DNA of 20,289 nt from contig MSJI02000859.1 in the NCBI GenBank assembly GCA_001931905.2, forward strand, positions 1-20,289. The letters run 5' to 3'. Each line of letters opens with the position of its first letter. Positions within the stretch are counted from its first letter, which is position 1. The position numbers and the translations under genes are program-made. The notes under the pieces were generated by a model. The model was not told where the DNA came from, searched no databases, and saw only the letters and a list, made by a program, of their open reading frames with translations. Source of the stretch: Cladosporium sp. IMV 00045 (taxonomy: Eukaryota > Ascomycota > Dothideomycetes > Cladosporiales > Cladosporiaceae). Of the stretch, positions 8,524 through 18,237 are shown one piece after another.

Positions 8524-9015
8524 TCAAGAATGCTTCCCGACTAGAATAAATGCTGTCCAGAAGATGGCCTGACGTACAGCGAGGAAACCGAAGCCGAGGA
8601 CGGATATCATCGCGGTGTCGCTGTATATGTAGGCTTCGATGTAGGCAAGACTCATGGCAAGGTAGCCCAGGGTCAAGCCGTTCATCAAACCGTACGACAA
8701 GCCGATGTAGTTTCCGGCTACAACGGTCAACGAGTACAGTGCCAAGTCTTTCTCCACGTTCGTCTTCGCTGCCTCAGCGTGGAGTATGCGGCGACGAGTT
8801 GAGGAAGGAAGAGCAGGGTCTGAGCTCGCAACGGTTGTAAGGTTCTCTGGCGGGCTGAGGGCGACCAACTTCCCGGTGGACATGGTGTAGGCGAAGTGAG
8901 CGTACCATTGCGGCAACAGATAAAAAGTGGAGTAGACCGGTATCGTGTACCAAGATAAGTTGATGTCTCCCATGACGACGGAGGCTGCCCAAGATCGTAT
9001 GGTCTCGAGTGGCAT
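8524..9015 (-). CDS. MAPEG-superfamily-like integral membrane protein
   Basis: A 163-residue frame starting at ATG 9015 (the nearest ATG before the hydrophobic segments). Hydrophobic stretches lie near residues 18-46, 92-108, 112-131 and 136-160, giving about four membrane helices. The segment RRILHAEAAKTNVEKDLALYSLTVVAGN (about 75-102, quoted in parts: RRILHAEAAKTN, then DLALYSLTVVAGN) matches the family pattern R-x-x-RAExAHxN-x-x-EN, found in microsomal glutathione transferases and related eicosanoid enzymes. Length (about 150-165) and topology fit. Substrate is unknown; fungal members include unassigned proteins and some found in secondary-metabolite loci. No intron is needed. Identity rests on this pattern and topology, so a different small membrane family remains possible. 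Confidence 0.6.
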   Translation of the reverse strand: MPLETIRSWAASVVMGDINLSWYTIPVYSTFYLLPQWYAHFAYTMSTGKLVALSPPENLTTVASSDPALPSSTRRRILHAEAAKTNVEKDLALYSLTVVAGNYIGLSYGLMNGLTLGYLAMSLAYIEAYIYSDTAMISVLGFGFLAVRQAIFWTAFILVGKHS

Positions 9016-9066
9016 CTTCAATTCTTTGGAAGTACAAAGATTGGTGGTGGTGAGGCCTGACCGAAT

Positions 9067-9118
9067 GCGAGATTGCGAGATTGCGAGATTGAGAGATTGT
9101 GGGAGTGTGAGATTGAGG
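9067..9118 (+). repeat. GCGAGATT short tandem repeat
   Basis: Three perfect 8-bp units (gcgagatt) followed by degenerate copies (gagagatt, gtgagatt). It lies within the presumed 5' region of the MAPEG-like gene. Confidence 0.8.
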
Positions 9119-9165
9119 GTCGTCTGAACGGGTACGCACCCGTCGGAAGAGGGTGTTGTAAGTCA

Positions 9166-9175
9166 GTATATAAAG
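9166..9175. promoter_or_regulatory. TATA-like box upstream of the MAPEG-like gene
   Basis: The string GTATATAAAG lies about 150 bp upstream of the minus-strand start at 9015. It reads as TATATAAA on plus and TTTATATAC on minus. It could serve the MAPEG-like gene; no plus-strand gene follows it closely. Confidence 0.25.
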
Positions 9176-9639
9176 TTATAGCGTAGTGTTACAGTGACTC
9201 ACTGTTCGGCGCTTGACGTACGTGCTCGGTATCGCCGGCCCGCAGACAGGGAACGGCGATTTCGTGGGTTGTCGTATGCGAGCGCTCGGGGCGACTCAAA
9301 ACTGAGACAAGCGGCGACCGATGAATTTGCCCCAGTATAGAATGACTTCCCTTCGTTCGGAGTCGGACACCTGGAGGGGTATCCATCAGGCGTTGAGAAG
9401 ATGCTCGCGCTGCTGTACAGTAACCACAATTGATTGGAGCGTGCTTTACTGTAAGTCTGAAATGATGGGGAGGCAGATTACCAGAGCCGACAAATCAAGT
9501 ACCTCCTATTGAGGAATAATTTCATTCACGGCCAAATAAGTTATTGCATGGCCTCTTTCGAGCACAACCGGGACAGCAAAACGGAGCTTGGAGAAGAAAG
9601 CTGTTACAACCATAGAATCTACCGTCCGCATCAATAGAC
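9176..9639. other. Intergenic stretch, nothing recognised
   Basis: Only short unconvincing frames. It would contain the 3' UTR of the minus-strand ORF above and the distal promoter of the MAPEG-like gene below. Confidence 0.4.
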
Positions 9640-10551
9640 TCATAATATAGTACGCTGCCACCATGAAGTACTTTTCGCCAAACGGGTTGGTTCCCGTCGT
9701 TTCACAGTCCTTGATTGAACTTTCAGCCACATCTCTCGGAATTCGCCCTCCATCCTCTTTGAGCCCTCATAGCCTGGCTGATTGTCGAGGCGTGGCTGGA
9801 CGTCAATGATCTCGTCAACGTCAAACGAGCAAGCTGAACTTGAGCGTGAAGTCTCGTTAGTAGACCCCTCTGCCGACCCCTTTGCCGACCTGCTTTCAAC
9901 TTGATGGAAGTTTGGCATCAGCCATGGGCTGAGAAGTCCTGATGAAGCTGCAATAGATCGTCTGCCAGCCGATCCAATGGTGGAAGAGTGACACGGTGGT
10001 AGGATCAAAGCCTGCGGATATAGACTGTTTGCGTTCCACAGACTCGGGTCATTTTCCAGCGCGACACGCTCATCAAGACTGGTAGCTGTAGTTCTGGGAT
10101 GTTGCATTTTGAGTCGCGCATCGAGTTGACTTGCGCTCGCGACGGCTTTGGGTCGTCGTCGGATGAATCGCAGGTGTGAATCGCGAGCCACAGCTCGTTT
10201 GGCAACGCCCACGTCAATGCTAACGGCATTACGTGTGCGCTGTGTGGAATGAACCGTGCTGGCCCCTACGTCTCGACTTACGCACTCTTCCATAATCTCA
10301 GGCGTCTCTGAGTCGGTGTCCTGTGTCATAGCGTTGACCAGATCGACACTCTCGGCCTCACTGCTTCCGATACCATTCCAGGGAATGTGGTGACAAATTC
10401 TCACCCAGCACCCTCCACTCACGTCCTGAAGCATGGAGAAAGTCTTCGCGTCTGGGCCAGGGGTGGGTGAAGTAAGTGCGCTGAGATACTCAAAGCCGGG
10501 TTCATCACATGCACTCCATCCACCATGTCCATCGAGTGTCGCTGAGGGCAT
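9640..10551 (-). CDS. Hypothetical protein, 303 residues
   Basis: I do not recognise this protein. The frame from ATG 10551 is uninterrupted, polar and Ser-rich. It has an Arg-rich patch (LRFIRRRPKAVASAS, about 127-141) and a Ser/Asp stretch (ETSRSSSACSFDVDEI), the kind of composition seen in disordered or nuclear fungal proteins. No membrane helix or signal peptide is evident. A good donor, GTGAGT, lies inside the frame near 10422. If spliced to the CAG ending near 10361 (62 bp), it would instead join a different upstream frame (ending SPCFRT) to the main body (EAESVDLV). Thus the N-terminal 60 residues are uncertain while the rest is shared by both models. It lies on the same strand as the terpene synthase, downstream of it. 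Confidence 0.4.
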   Translation of the reverse strand: MPSATLDGHGGWSACDEPGFEYLSALTSPTPGPDAKTFSMLQDVSGGCWVRICHHIPWNGIGSSEAESVDLVNAMTQDTDSETPEIMEECVSRDVGASTVHSTQRTRNAVSIDVGVAKRAVARDSHLRFIRRRPKAVASASQLDARLKMQHPRTTATSLDERVALENDPSLWNANSLYPQALILPPCHSSTIGSAGRRSIAASSGLLSPWLMPNFHQVESRSAKGSAEGSTNETSRSSSACSFDVDEIIDVQPRLDNQPGYEGSKRMEGEFREMWLKVQSRTVKRREPTRLAKSTSWWQRTIL

Positions 10552-11064
10552 TGTGATATCTGATCCTGGGATGCGGTCGTGGGGATCCAGCTCGGGGCGA
10601 AAGCGTTGGAGCGCAGTATCTCATGGCACAGCGAAGGAAGCACAATAGCCCTGCCTTGATATAAGAAACGGTGTTAACGAAGTGATATGTTTGAGAGTAT
10701 GTGGGGGAAAGGGGTCCTATGCCACAGTGGACGTGAGATCCTGGAAATCTCATACAACGTCAAAGGGGTCGATTCTGCTGCAATTTTGCGTATCAGAAAC
10801 ACGTGCATGTGTAGCGCTGATGGTAGGGCGGTCGAAAGAATGACTGTGAATTGACCCCCACACCCGCAGCGTGTCCGGAAGGCCCAGTTGGCTATCATGC
10901 TGCCAGATATAAGGTACAGTGAAGTGCAGTAAATTTACAGCTCCCATAGACTACCTGCATGGATCTGGAGGCGGCCGTTGGTACATGCCCATTTGAGTTT
11001 GTTGCAGCATCAATCACGTGGTAGAAGCTCTCCTGGGACCAAATCATCGAGCTTGGAGGCCAGG
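10552..11064. other. Intergenic region between divergent hypothetical ORFs
   Basis: It separates the minus-strand 303-residue ORF from the plus-strand coiled-coil ORF and should hold both promoters. No clear core promoter motif or repeat was recognised. Confidence 0.35.
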
Positions 11065-11730
11065 ATGTTTGCTTCAACTCTTGGTGTTATGTTGTTTTCT
11101 TTACGCGGACAAAACAGAGAACGGACGTGTGACCATGCTCAAATCAGTCAAGAGGCGCTCGAGGAAGACCAGGCCGCTCCACGGCTAACATCATACGATG
11201 CTGGAGGGCGAAGTCTGGAGGCTGGGCCAGATCCATATGGCGTCGACTTTAGTTCAGCGCATGACGATCGCTTCCATCATCGCTCGATTGTAGCTCGACT
11301 CGCCTCCAGCGTGGAAGGTCTCGAAGCTCGTCTGGATCTGCAGGAACGGCAATTGCAAAGACTCGCCGGCCAAGTTGCGAAAGAGACCTGTGGACCATCT
11401 GCAGAAACACGATCCGACCGCGGAACAGCTACGGCCGAGAGACATGAAATGTGTTGTGGAGCATACACCTCGCGTGAACCGCCGGTCGAGGCCCAACAAA
11501 AGGGCGGAGATGGCGGGGTGTCCCACACAACTTCGACATCGATGGGCGCGAGAAGTGTTAAGGCGTCTTCCAAGAAGGCCGGCAGAAGTCGGAGGCTCCA
11601 TGATCTCAAAATCAACGGCACACCAAAACTCGATCTGCACCACGCGAGCAACAATCATCGCAATGGGCTGTTGAAATCGCACAGATATAATCGCTGCTAT
11701 CGTCTGAAACGAAGAATGAACACTACATAG
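11065..11730 (+). CDS. Hypothetical coiled-coil protein
   Basis: I do not recognise this protein. The frame is open from upstream; ATG 11065 (MFASTLGVMLF) is the first in-frame ATG I find, giving 221 residues to TAG at 11730. A central heptad-like stretch (IVARLASSVEGLEARL, then LQERQLQRLAGQVAKE, about residues 77-109) predicts a short coiled coil. It is followed by a polar Arg/Lys-rich C-terminus with many His and Asn. The first 14 residues are mildly hydrophobic but too short to call a signal peptide. It converges on the terpene synthase gene, with stops about 150 bp apart. A minus-strand frame of 202 codons overlaps (11254-11862), but the plus frame has the more protein-like composition. 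It may still be a chance frame. Confidence 0.35.
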   Translation: MFASTLGVMLFSLRGQNRERTCDHAQISQEALEEDQAAPRLTSYDAGGRSLEAGPDPYGVDFSSAHDDRFHHRSIVARLASSVEGLEARLDLQERQLQRLAGQVAKETCGPSAETRSDRGTATAERHEMCCGAYTSREPPVEAQQKGGDGGVSHTTSTSMGARSVKASSKKAGRSRRLHDLKINGTPKLDLHHASNNHRNGLLKSHRYNRCYRLKRRMNTT

Positions 11731-11877
11731 CTCGAAGGCAGTGGAAGACAATGGGTGTCGTGCCTTTTCAAACGTTTCTTCTTGCGGAGTGGATTTTCTG
11801 CTATGAACTGGATCCCTTCCTACCATCTCATCTACGTTGTGATTTTCTCTGATTGAGCTCAAATCAAAACTTTATTC

Positions 11878-13223
11878 TCACCAACTCTGAACCTCGCTCT
11901 GCCGGCAAGTTCCTCTGAGACTTGTTTTCAGGCCTTCGGTGTGGCAGGCTCTTGCAAAGGCGTCATTTATTGGAGATGCCACATCGTTGGACAAACGACA
12001 TAGACCATGCTGCTGTCCACTGTGCAGGTATGTTTCGATGACCATGTCCCCTTCGTCGAAATCGGACATAAGGGAAACATCTACCAAGCGGGTGGTCAAC
12101 AGCCTAGTCTTTTGCTCATCCGAGAAAAACCTGTCCGAATGGAAACTCCAGTAGAGGTTTGCCCTGACGACGTCTTTCACTCCCTCAATGTATCTCACCG
12201 TGTTGCAGTGCCATCGGCTCCCCATCTCAACCGCTCGAATGAGTGCGCCTTCCAGAAAGACAAGCCGCTGCCTGATCTCGAGCTCAACACGGTCGACAGC
12301 TTCCTGGGCTGTCATGCCCCCCTTTCTGCATGCTGCAATGAGGTTGTGCGGGACGCCTTCTGCTTCTTCTTTCGGGTACGAAAGAAGGTCGTTGTGTAGG
12401 AGCGTGATGTCGATAGCCAGCGTTCGGATATCGCTTATTGTGGCGCTGTTCAAGATCTCATCGGGTAGTGCGATATCATGCGCGAACTCGATGAGTGCGA
12501 ACAAGGGCAGGACGCAGACCGACTGACGCCTTGTGTCGAGAACTTCTTGCACGCTGGGCACTCGAGTACTCCTCGCGTTATAGACTTGGTTGACAGTGCC
12601 GGCGCAGTACTGAGCCATGGCCTTGCGGTATCGTTGTTGCACATCTGATCGATTAGCACAGACTAAATGGACCCCAGGTGGCTGGAACTGCAGAGATGCG
12701 ACGCACCATGAGAGGCTCCCGATTGGATAGCATTCCACACGTTCGCGTGGAAGTCCACAATGACCCTAGTGGCCCTGTCCTCGAGGCTAGCCTTTGGAGA
12801 TTGCTGGCAGCCGCCTTCGAAGGTGGCAAGCAACTGTGACATGGCAGCGTTTGCTCGATCTGGGTCGTCCCGCAGTGCGCCGTTGTCAAACATGTCGTCG
12901 AAAGGGAAGATCCAGTTTCCCCAGTCGCATACTGTTCGATACTTGTTCTTGTCTGCTGAAGGAACCATCACGGCGGCGAAGTATGAAAAGTCGCATTCTC
13001 GAACCGCTCGCTTTGACGCCGAGGAGAGGTCACAGGCGCTGCCGAACCTCAGTTATTTCGCTATCCATCCTGCTGTTGTCTGCCCGATGGGAGAATACCT
13101 GCTAACAAAGATCTCAGATTGGTTCCTGACCGTGGCGTAATTCTTGTTAAGCTTCGGGACTTCCTTTAAGAAGCCCGTGAAAAGGTCGGGAAAGCGGATC
13201 GTGGTTTTCGGAAAGTTGGACAT
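11878..13223 (-). CDS. Sesquiterpene synthase (class I terpene cyclase), three exons
   Basis: Exons are 13223-13099, 13038-12707 and 12644-11878, joined by 60-bp (GTATTC..CAG) and 62-bp (GTGCGT..CAG, branch CTAAT) introns that keep the frame; product 407 residues. Class I terpene synthases ionise farnesyl diphosphate with Mg2+ and cyclise it. The first metal site reads FPFDDMFDNG (D89-D-x-x-D93). The NSE triad reads NDLLSYPKE (N237, S241, E245), and PDEIL and the YCAG stretch are in the usual places for basidiomycete enzymes. The usual C-terminal Arg-Tyr diphosphate sensor appears as R324-F325 (WSFHSDRFF). The tail after it is about 80 residues, longer than usual, so an unrecognised 3' intron is possible. 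Start ATG at 13223 fits family length and a CATAAATAG box about 80 bp upstream. Cytosolic, with no signal peptide. Confidence 0.87.
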
Positions 13224-13301
13224 GGTTTGGCGACGTGGAATAATTTAGAGATGATACGAAGTTGCGAACTTCTGTCGGCCAAGGTTCATGCGTCCAAAAG
13301 C

Positions 13302-13313
13302 CGCTATTTATGC
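13302..13313 (-). promoter_or_regulatory. Possible TATA box of the terpene synthase
   Basis: On the minus strand the sequence reads GCATAAATAGC, about 80 bp upstream of the terpene synthase ATG at 13223. Position and sequence are suitable for a core promoter. Confidence 0.35.
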
Positions 13314-13608
13314 GCCACGGCCGAGCCATTCTTGACACCATCAACACAAGAGTCCATCCTCTCCAGAGTGAGACAGCGTGGTCACTGTGCTGCGCGAGTT
13401 AGTCTGCAGTGCATGCAGTGCACGGTGCTCTCAGAATCTGCAGGCCTGGTCTCTTGGAGAGAGTGGCCCAGATGTACAGGCTCCGTTCCAACACAAATTA
13501 TCCGACGATGCAAATCCGAGTCATCGAAAGCATGCTTCATCAAGTCTGAAGAGACGGCAAAACGCGCAAATCACGAGTTGCCTCGTCCATGTTGACCAAC
13601 GATGAAAC
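13314..13608. other. Upstream region of the terpene synthase, nothing recognised
   Basis: No convincing gene. It should contain the terpene synthase promoter; no palindromic regulator site stood out. Confidence 0.35.
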
Positions 13609-13618
13609 ATGATGATGG

Positions 13619-13652
<34 letters not shown>
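13609..13652 (+). repeat. (GAT)n microsatellite
   Basis: About 14 GAT/ATG triplets with a single GGT interruption near 13617, between the terpene synthase and the dead LINE tail. Confidence 0.9.
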
Positions 13653-13656
<4 letters not shown>

Positions 13657-13899
13657 ATTCAGGTTCTACACGGGCACCGCTAAACGCTGCCTACATTACA
13701 ACGAACGTAGCCTTGCACTCAGAACCTGAAAGATTAGCCAACACCTCAACCGACCCTCATGTCCGAAGAACGAGACAGTTGCCAGTCTGGTAAGAAAAAC
13801 GAATGCAAGCTCCAACGACCTTCAGATCCGGCCCCCCACTCTCGCGTGGGCCATTCACGAGCCCGCCCGTTTTTGACATCCTTACGACCGCTCCATTTT

Positions 13900-14163
13900 C
13901 TAAGCAGGTACGAAGCGTCTCCCCGCCTGTCGCCTGCTGCTTCTCGCCACGCTTTGATACCGATCGCAGTGCAGCATCATGTGTAGCACCGCCTCTTCGC
14001 AGCGTCCGCACTCGCAGGTTGGACTGTCTACGAGCTTTCTCTTAAAGAGACAGGCGTTGAGCCCGCAGTGCTCCGTCCGGGCCTGCACTAAGATGAACGT
14101 CTCGTCGGAATGCGGCGCTTGGTAGAGACGGAGGTGAGGACGTGCTTCCCAACCAAGCCTTGT
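13900..14163 (-). pseudogene. LINE ORF2 C-terminal (RNase H tail) fragment
   Basis: The frame is open from a stop at 14164-14166 down to TAG at 13900, without a start of its own. It reads QARTEHCGLNACLFKRKL, then DSPTCECGRCEEAVLHMMLHC, then DRY. This is the conserved pattern after the RNase H domain of many Tad1/I-type fungal LINE polyproteins: a Q-x-R-T-x-H-x-x-L-N segment followed by C-x-C-x-x-C..H..C. The reverse transcriptase and catalytic RNase H parts are not recognisable upstream, so it is a short decayed remnant. It is on the same strand as the intact LINE ORF1 at the left edge, but whether it belongs to the same family cannot be told. Confidence 0.65.
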
Positions 14164-15157
14164 CTACCTTCCACGTGTACTACTTCACGCACATGCCGTC
14201 TTCATCGTTCGACAGGGTTTTGAACCGCTCTGCCTTGACTACGCGCAACACGCCCGATAGCTCGCGCACCCTCTTGGCCGGGGCGACTTTGGGAGCGCTG
14301 CCGTTGTCGACGACTCCTTTTGCAGTTTGGCTTCTGTTGGCTAAGATAAGTTACATGGCTCTACGCTCGGTTTGGACAAGCGCCTGCGCACGTCCCAGAC
14401 TCCGCAACGTGGAGACCGTTGTCAAATCTCGCCCGTGCGCAACCATGTCTACCGCTGTTTGGTAAACCTTTCGCGCTAAAACGCCGAAGAATTGAAACAC
14501 GAGCGAACAGTCAACAGCAATGGGTACTTTCCGGGGAACATGGTGCGAGGCAGACTGATCTGCACCAAACTGTACCAGAAAGCCAATATTTCGACCAGGG
14601 ATATCGCCTTTGGGTGACAAAGAGCCGTCTCTTTTTTTTTTTTCTCGCTTTGATCCACCAGAGCCTGCTCCAAGCCTTGGAGGCTGGAAGCGTGATCAGT
14701 GCTTCAGAAACACCATTCCAAGAAAGGTGTGTGGTTGAATACTGGAGCGGCGGAACCCAAAGTGCGATCCTAGCTAGGTACCAGGGCTGCTGTTGGGATT
14801 TTCTCTTCGTTGGAGTCCTTCCCTACGATTATGTTCAGGTTGAACACTTGCGAGAGCCATGTAGCGGGTAAGTACGTACAGGCAGATCTGAAAGAGGTAG
14901 GAGGAGCAAGCAAGAGGGAGCACCCAGTCTCCCTAGGGGGAATCGGCACTGGAGGTGAACCATTGAGGGGGGTGAGGTTTATCAAGACTGCCCACTTTAC
15001 GTATTATACAATAAAGTAGAAGAAGCTGGAAATATTCTCCGAATCTGCATACAGTACAAAAGACACTCGTTTACAGTAACTTACCTTATTGGTCACTCCC
15101 CTAATCAACATGGGGACCCTCACTTTACGCTCCTGACTCTCGTGAGTAACCACATAC
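14164..15157. other. Gene-poor stretch
   Basis: Only short frames with no recognisable domain. It may contain further decayed LINE sequence upstream of the RNase H remnant. A run of 13 T lies near 14631-14643; on the minus strand this is poly-A and could mark the tail of an old retroposed sequence, but no element body was recognised next to it. Confidence 0.4.
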
Positions 15158-15543
15158 GTGAGCTGCGCATTAGCCCGGCTGCTGTTAGCCAACTTCATGG
15201 CACAATTCGACCGTTTACATGATCTTCGGGAGAGGCTACAAGAGCATATTCAAGAGGTTGGATCCGCCCGTAACCAGGCTGAAGGCTATCTTCCTCTGAA
15301 CAACGCTTTCGTATTGTGGAAAGACCAGATTGCAGCACACCTTGCACGCCAGTCCATCTGCATGGAGCAACCCATCCCAAGTCGCCTCTTAGCGTTATAC
15401 TGGATGTGAGCACAAAAGACGTCGTGGCGCAAACCACTTTTGGGAATAAGACTGCACGTGATTTCCAAGACCGTGTTGGAATAGAGGCTTTTGAATTGGA
15501 TCTCACATTCGAGCTGATCGATTGCCAGCAGATAGAGACTTGA
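15158..15543 (+). other. Possible coding remnant, unrecognised
   Basis: Two overlapping plus frames look mildly protein-like: RLHDLRERLQEHIQEV, an amphipathic helical stretch (frame 15158-15409), and GNKTARDFQDRVGIEAFELD (frame 15316-15543). They are in different frames and could be pieces of one decayed or spliced gene. I cannot assign a family, and chance frames are not excluded. Confidence 0.15.
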
Positions 15544-15898
15544 ACTGGTGGTTTGAGAGCCATGCTGTTACCAATGTCAACCATTGGTCTAATAAACGAG
15601 AAGCTTTGAGCTCAATGTGGGTGACTCAGTACTTTATCAAGTTTATCTGACTTCCAATCGAGACAATTTGAGGGCAAGCTTGCCAGGATCTCATGTGTTC
15701 AAGATAGTGCAAAGACAGCGTTCATGGACAGCAACAAGAGTAATGCAGGATACAAGGTCACATTGCCTTCCGTTTTCCCATGGGCAATTGTTCCGGGAAG
15801 AGGACAAGACCTGCGCGCATGTACGCATAGATGATCAGAACATTCATTGACTCAAGTTGTATACCAGTTTTTCTATATATAGCGCAAGACTCTCGGCA

Positions 15899-16129
15899 TC
15901 ACAATGCCTTCCATGATCTTTCCTTCAACGGCCTTTCAGCCGGGCTTCCTCGGCAGGCACTTCTGTACATTAACCCGTACATAAGGGCACTGTTGGGGAC
16001 AGTCACCATCATAAGAGTCCAAAACCCCATTCCTGAGTTATCGAAGGCAGGGGTATATGAAAGAATGTTGCCCAATAATGTGACGATAATGCTCACAGCT
16101 AAGCTTTTCTCGATAACGAAAGCAATAGC
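15899..16129 (-). pseudogene. Possible C-terminal fragment of a fungal multi-pass membrane protein
   Basis: A minus-strand exon-like frame, preceded by an acceptor-like TGCCTAG near 16129-16135. It carries a hydrophobic segment (VSIIVTLLGNILSYTP), then GFWTLMMVTVPNSALMYG and MYRSACRG. The pattern resembles the last helix and following LPN-x-x-L-x-x-x-MACR-x-YR-like motif of basidiomycete seven-helix proteins of unknown function (the DUF6533/6534 type). No upstream helices were found in proper order, so this would be a fragment. The match is from memory of the pattern and is weak. Confidence 0.25.
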
Positions 16130-16245
16130 CTAGGCAATATGAACTGCGGCGTTGTCCTCTGCGAGGCCTTGAATTCCGGGCAAGCACCAGCACGGGCTTT
16201 CGACTCTGCTCGATGACATTTTCAGAAGTTGTTGTGTATGTGTGT

Positions 16246-16335
16246 GTGCTTGGTGCGTGGTGTGTTGTATGTTGTTCCGGAGAGGGAGGAGTGGTGCTTG
16301 GTGCGTGGTGTGTGGTATGTTGTTCCGGAGAGGGA
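16246..16335 (+). repeat. 48-bp tandem duplication
   Basis: A 42-bp sequence beginning GTGCTTGGTGCGTGGTGTG at 16246 is repeated at 16294 with a single visible mismatch (ttgtatg versus tggtatg). It follows a short GT-rich tract (about 16230-16249). Confidence 0.85.
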
Positions 16336-16672
16336 TGAAAGTTGTAGAGGAAGAGAAAGGAAGAGAAGAGGGAAGCGTACAATGACTTGATTTTATACCC
16401 AGAAGTCTTGGCCTGCATCCTTCAACCCACATTCGAATGATAACCATATACCGCCACATGTCCTTGCCACACACGCATGGACTTCGGGCCCCCGACAGAC
16501 TCTCCATCGACTCCCTCCATCGCCTAGATGACAACACCACGTCGGTTCGTGGGTGATTGACGGACATGAGGGTACTGTAACCCCAGACCATGTATATCTT
16601 CGCAAGCTCCAATTTCTCTTTTGTCACGCGTCGGTGGCCAGAAAAGCTGTACTCTTGAGTTCTATCCTATGT
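16336..16672. other. Intergenic stretch, nothing recognised
   Basis: Between the tandem duplication and the 3' end of the MpaB-like oxygenase gene. Only short unconvincing frames; it probably includes the 3' UTR of that gene. Confidence 0.4.
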
Positions 16673-18057
16673 TTACATCGTTACCTGAATGATGAGACTC
16701 ATTACGAAGATTGCGAGTGAAACCGCCGTGGTGCACCAGAAACCAAAGAGCAACAACAGAATGACCTCAGCCCGTCGTTTTATAATGAACGGTCCGTTCT
16801 GGCGTCCAGGTCTCGCCATGCGTTTTACCGCCGACTCTCGAGTGAACGCCGGGGCATAAGCCATCTCATATGCTGCAGACCTCGCTCGATCCCGTGGAAC
16901 GCTGGCTTCGAGGGCCAGGATAGCATTTCGGATGTACTTTCTTGTCATCAGCCTCGATTCTCACGACGTCTATACAGAAACACAGCTTCACTCACCGTGA
17001 ACACGCCGGAATCGAGCCTCCAGTGTAAACCAGCCCTGTGCATGAGCGATACTGATGCCACAGTCCATCGAAGCCCGAGAAGCGCAGCAGAGGAGGGCCA
17101 CCTTGGCTTCTCCAAGTGTAAAGCCTCGCAGATGGAGGCACGATTCATCATCCAAATCCCGGCCAGGACGAAGCTGCGTGACATATAGTAGGGAGGCCTG
17201 TCCGTGATAGCATCAATAAATGTGCTGGTGATCTTTCTGGAAGATTCGCTGGGCTTGGCTTCCAGACTCGAAAAGCTGTCCATGGTCATCTTAGCCCTAG
17301 CGACGGAGGAGAAATACTCAGTTGGGACTCCCAACAAATGCGCAACCACGCGATAGAATGCGAGAAAGTCCTGTTTCTCTCGGCGGCTGAGATGCACTCC
17401 GAGTCGGGGCAGTTGTTTCCAGATGGGCGTGCAGCAAAAGAAGGTCATCGTGAGGATCGAATCATATGTGTTGATCGGAACGCCATGCTCAGAGGTGTCG
17501 AAAAACCCTGGTTGCGAGGCCGAAATCTCTGTTATGCGCCTCCGGACCGCTGCATGCCTGAGACGTACTCTGACTGTTGATACGAAAGCCTTACCTCCTC
17601 TTTGCAGGGCTTCAGGTGAATCTTTCACTTCTTGTAACCATTGCAGGGTCGCCGCGAGCCGAGCGAAGATGTTCCTTCCTGACAGACCCCCACTGCGTAC
17701 CAATACTTCTGCAGGGCCAAGAGCCGCGGAGATCTCACCGACGAAGCCTTGGAACGCAAATCCCACAAGGAAAGCAGTCGCATAGCGCTTGAAAACGAGC
17801 TGACCCTGCCGCACTTGCATCCAATCTACCCACGACGGCACTGGGTCGACTGAGTCCCAAAAGCGCTTCAGCACTGGATCAGACGTCCGGCCGTGTTCCA
17901 ATGCAGAATAGAAGTCGCCACGAACCCCTTTGCCGGCCATCAAGCGATCGAGTGCGTCAGACGCAAGCGTGTCGTGATCCCATTTGAGAGATTCCATGTT
18001 AGCCATCTGTAAAGTAGTTGGAGATGAAAGCAATGACAACCGGGTCCGGAGATGCAT
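16673..18057 (-). CDS. MpaB/rubber-oxygenase-like (DUF2236) ER-bound oxygenase, two exons
   Basis: Exon 1 runs 18057-16996 (354 codons). A perfect donor GTGAGT (16995) joins in phase 0 to an acceptor GAAAG (ending 16937) and exon 2, 16936-16673, giving 441 residues. Family signatures: VPSWVDWMQVRQGQLVFKRY (76-95 region), RLAATLQWLQEV (133-144), VRVRLRHAAVRRRI (162-175) with His168 as expected haem ligand, and ILTMTFFCCTPIWKQLPRLG followed by LLGVP. Members are haem oxygenases: bacterial latex-clearing protein cleaves polyisoprene, and fungal MpaB cleaves the farnesyl chain in mycophenolic acid synthesis at the ER. Exon 2 adds a hydrophobic segment (VILLLLFGFWCTTAVSLAIF, about 411-438), a likely C-terminal anchor. 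The AAG acceptor is unusual. MANMES at residue 18 is an alternative start. Same strand as the terpene synthase. Confidence 0.8.
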
Positions 18058-18237
18058 GAATTTGTAGGCAACACTGACGATAGGAAGATGCCGGTGGAAC
18101 TGTCGAGGATATGGTCAGACGTTGATGTCACAGGCTACACCCTGATGTCCGGCAATGCCTGAAGATGCCCTTGACTATAGGACCACGGTTCACATACGAG
18201 ACCCACAATAATCGTACGATAGTTGCATGATGGGCAT

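Noticed and set aside
11254..11862. 202-codon minus-strand frame as a continuation of the terpene synthase
   Set aside because: The terpene synthase frame ends with TGA at 11878 after all family motifs; a join by a GTGAGA donor is possible, but the extra sequence has no terpene synthase features.
13227..13595. 122-codon plus-strand frame upstream of the terpene synthase
   Set aside because: Cys/Ser-rich chance composition and overlap with the likely terpene synthase promoter.
14631..14643. Poly-T run as proof of a retroposon tail
   Set aside because: No element body, target-site duplication or 3' end motif was found next to it.
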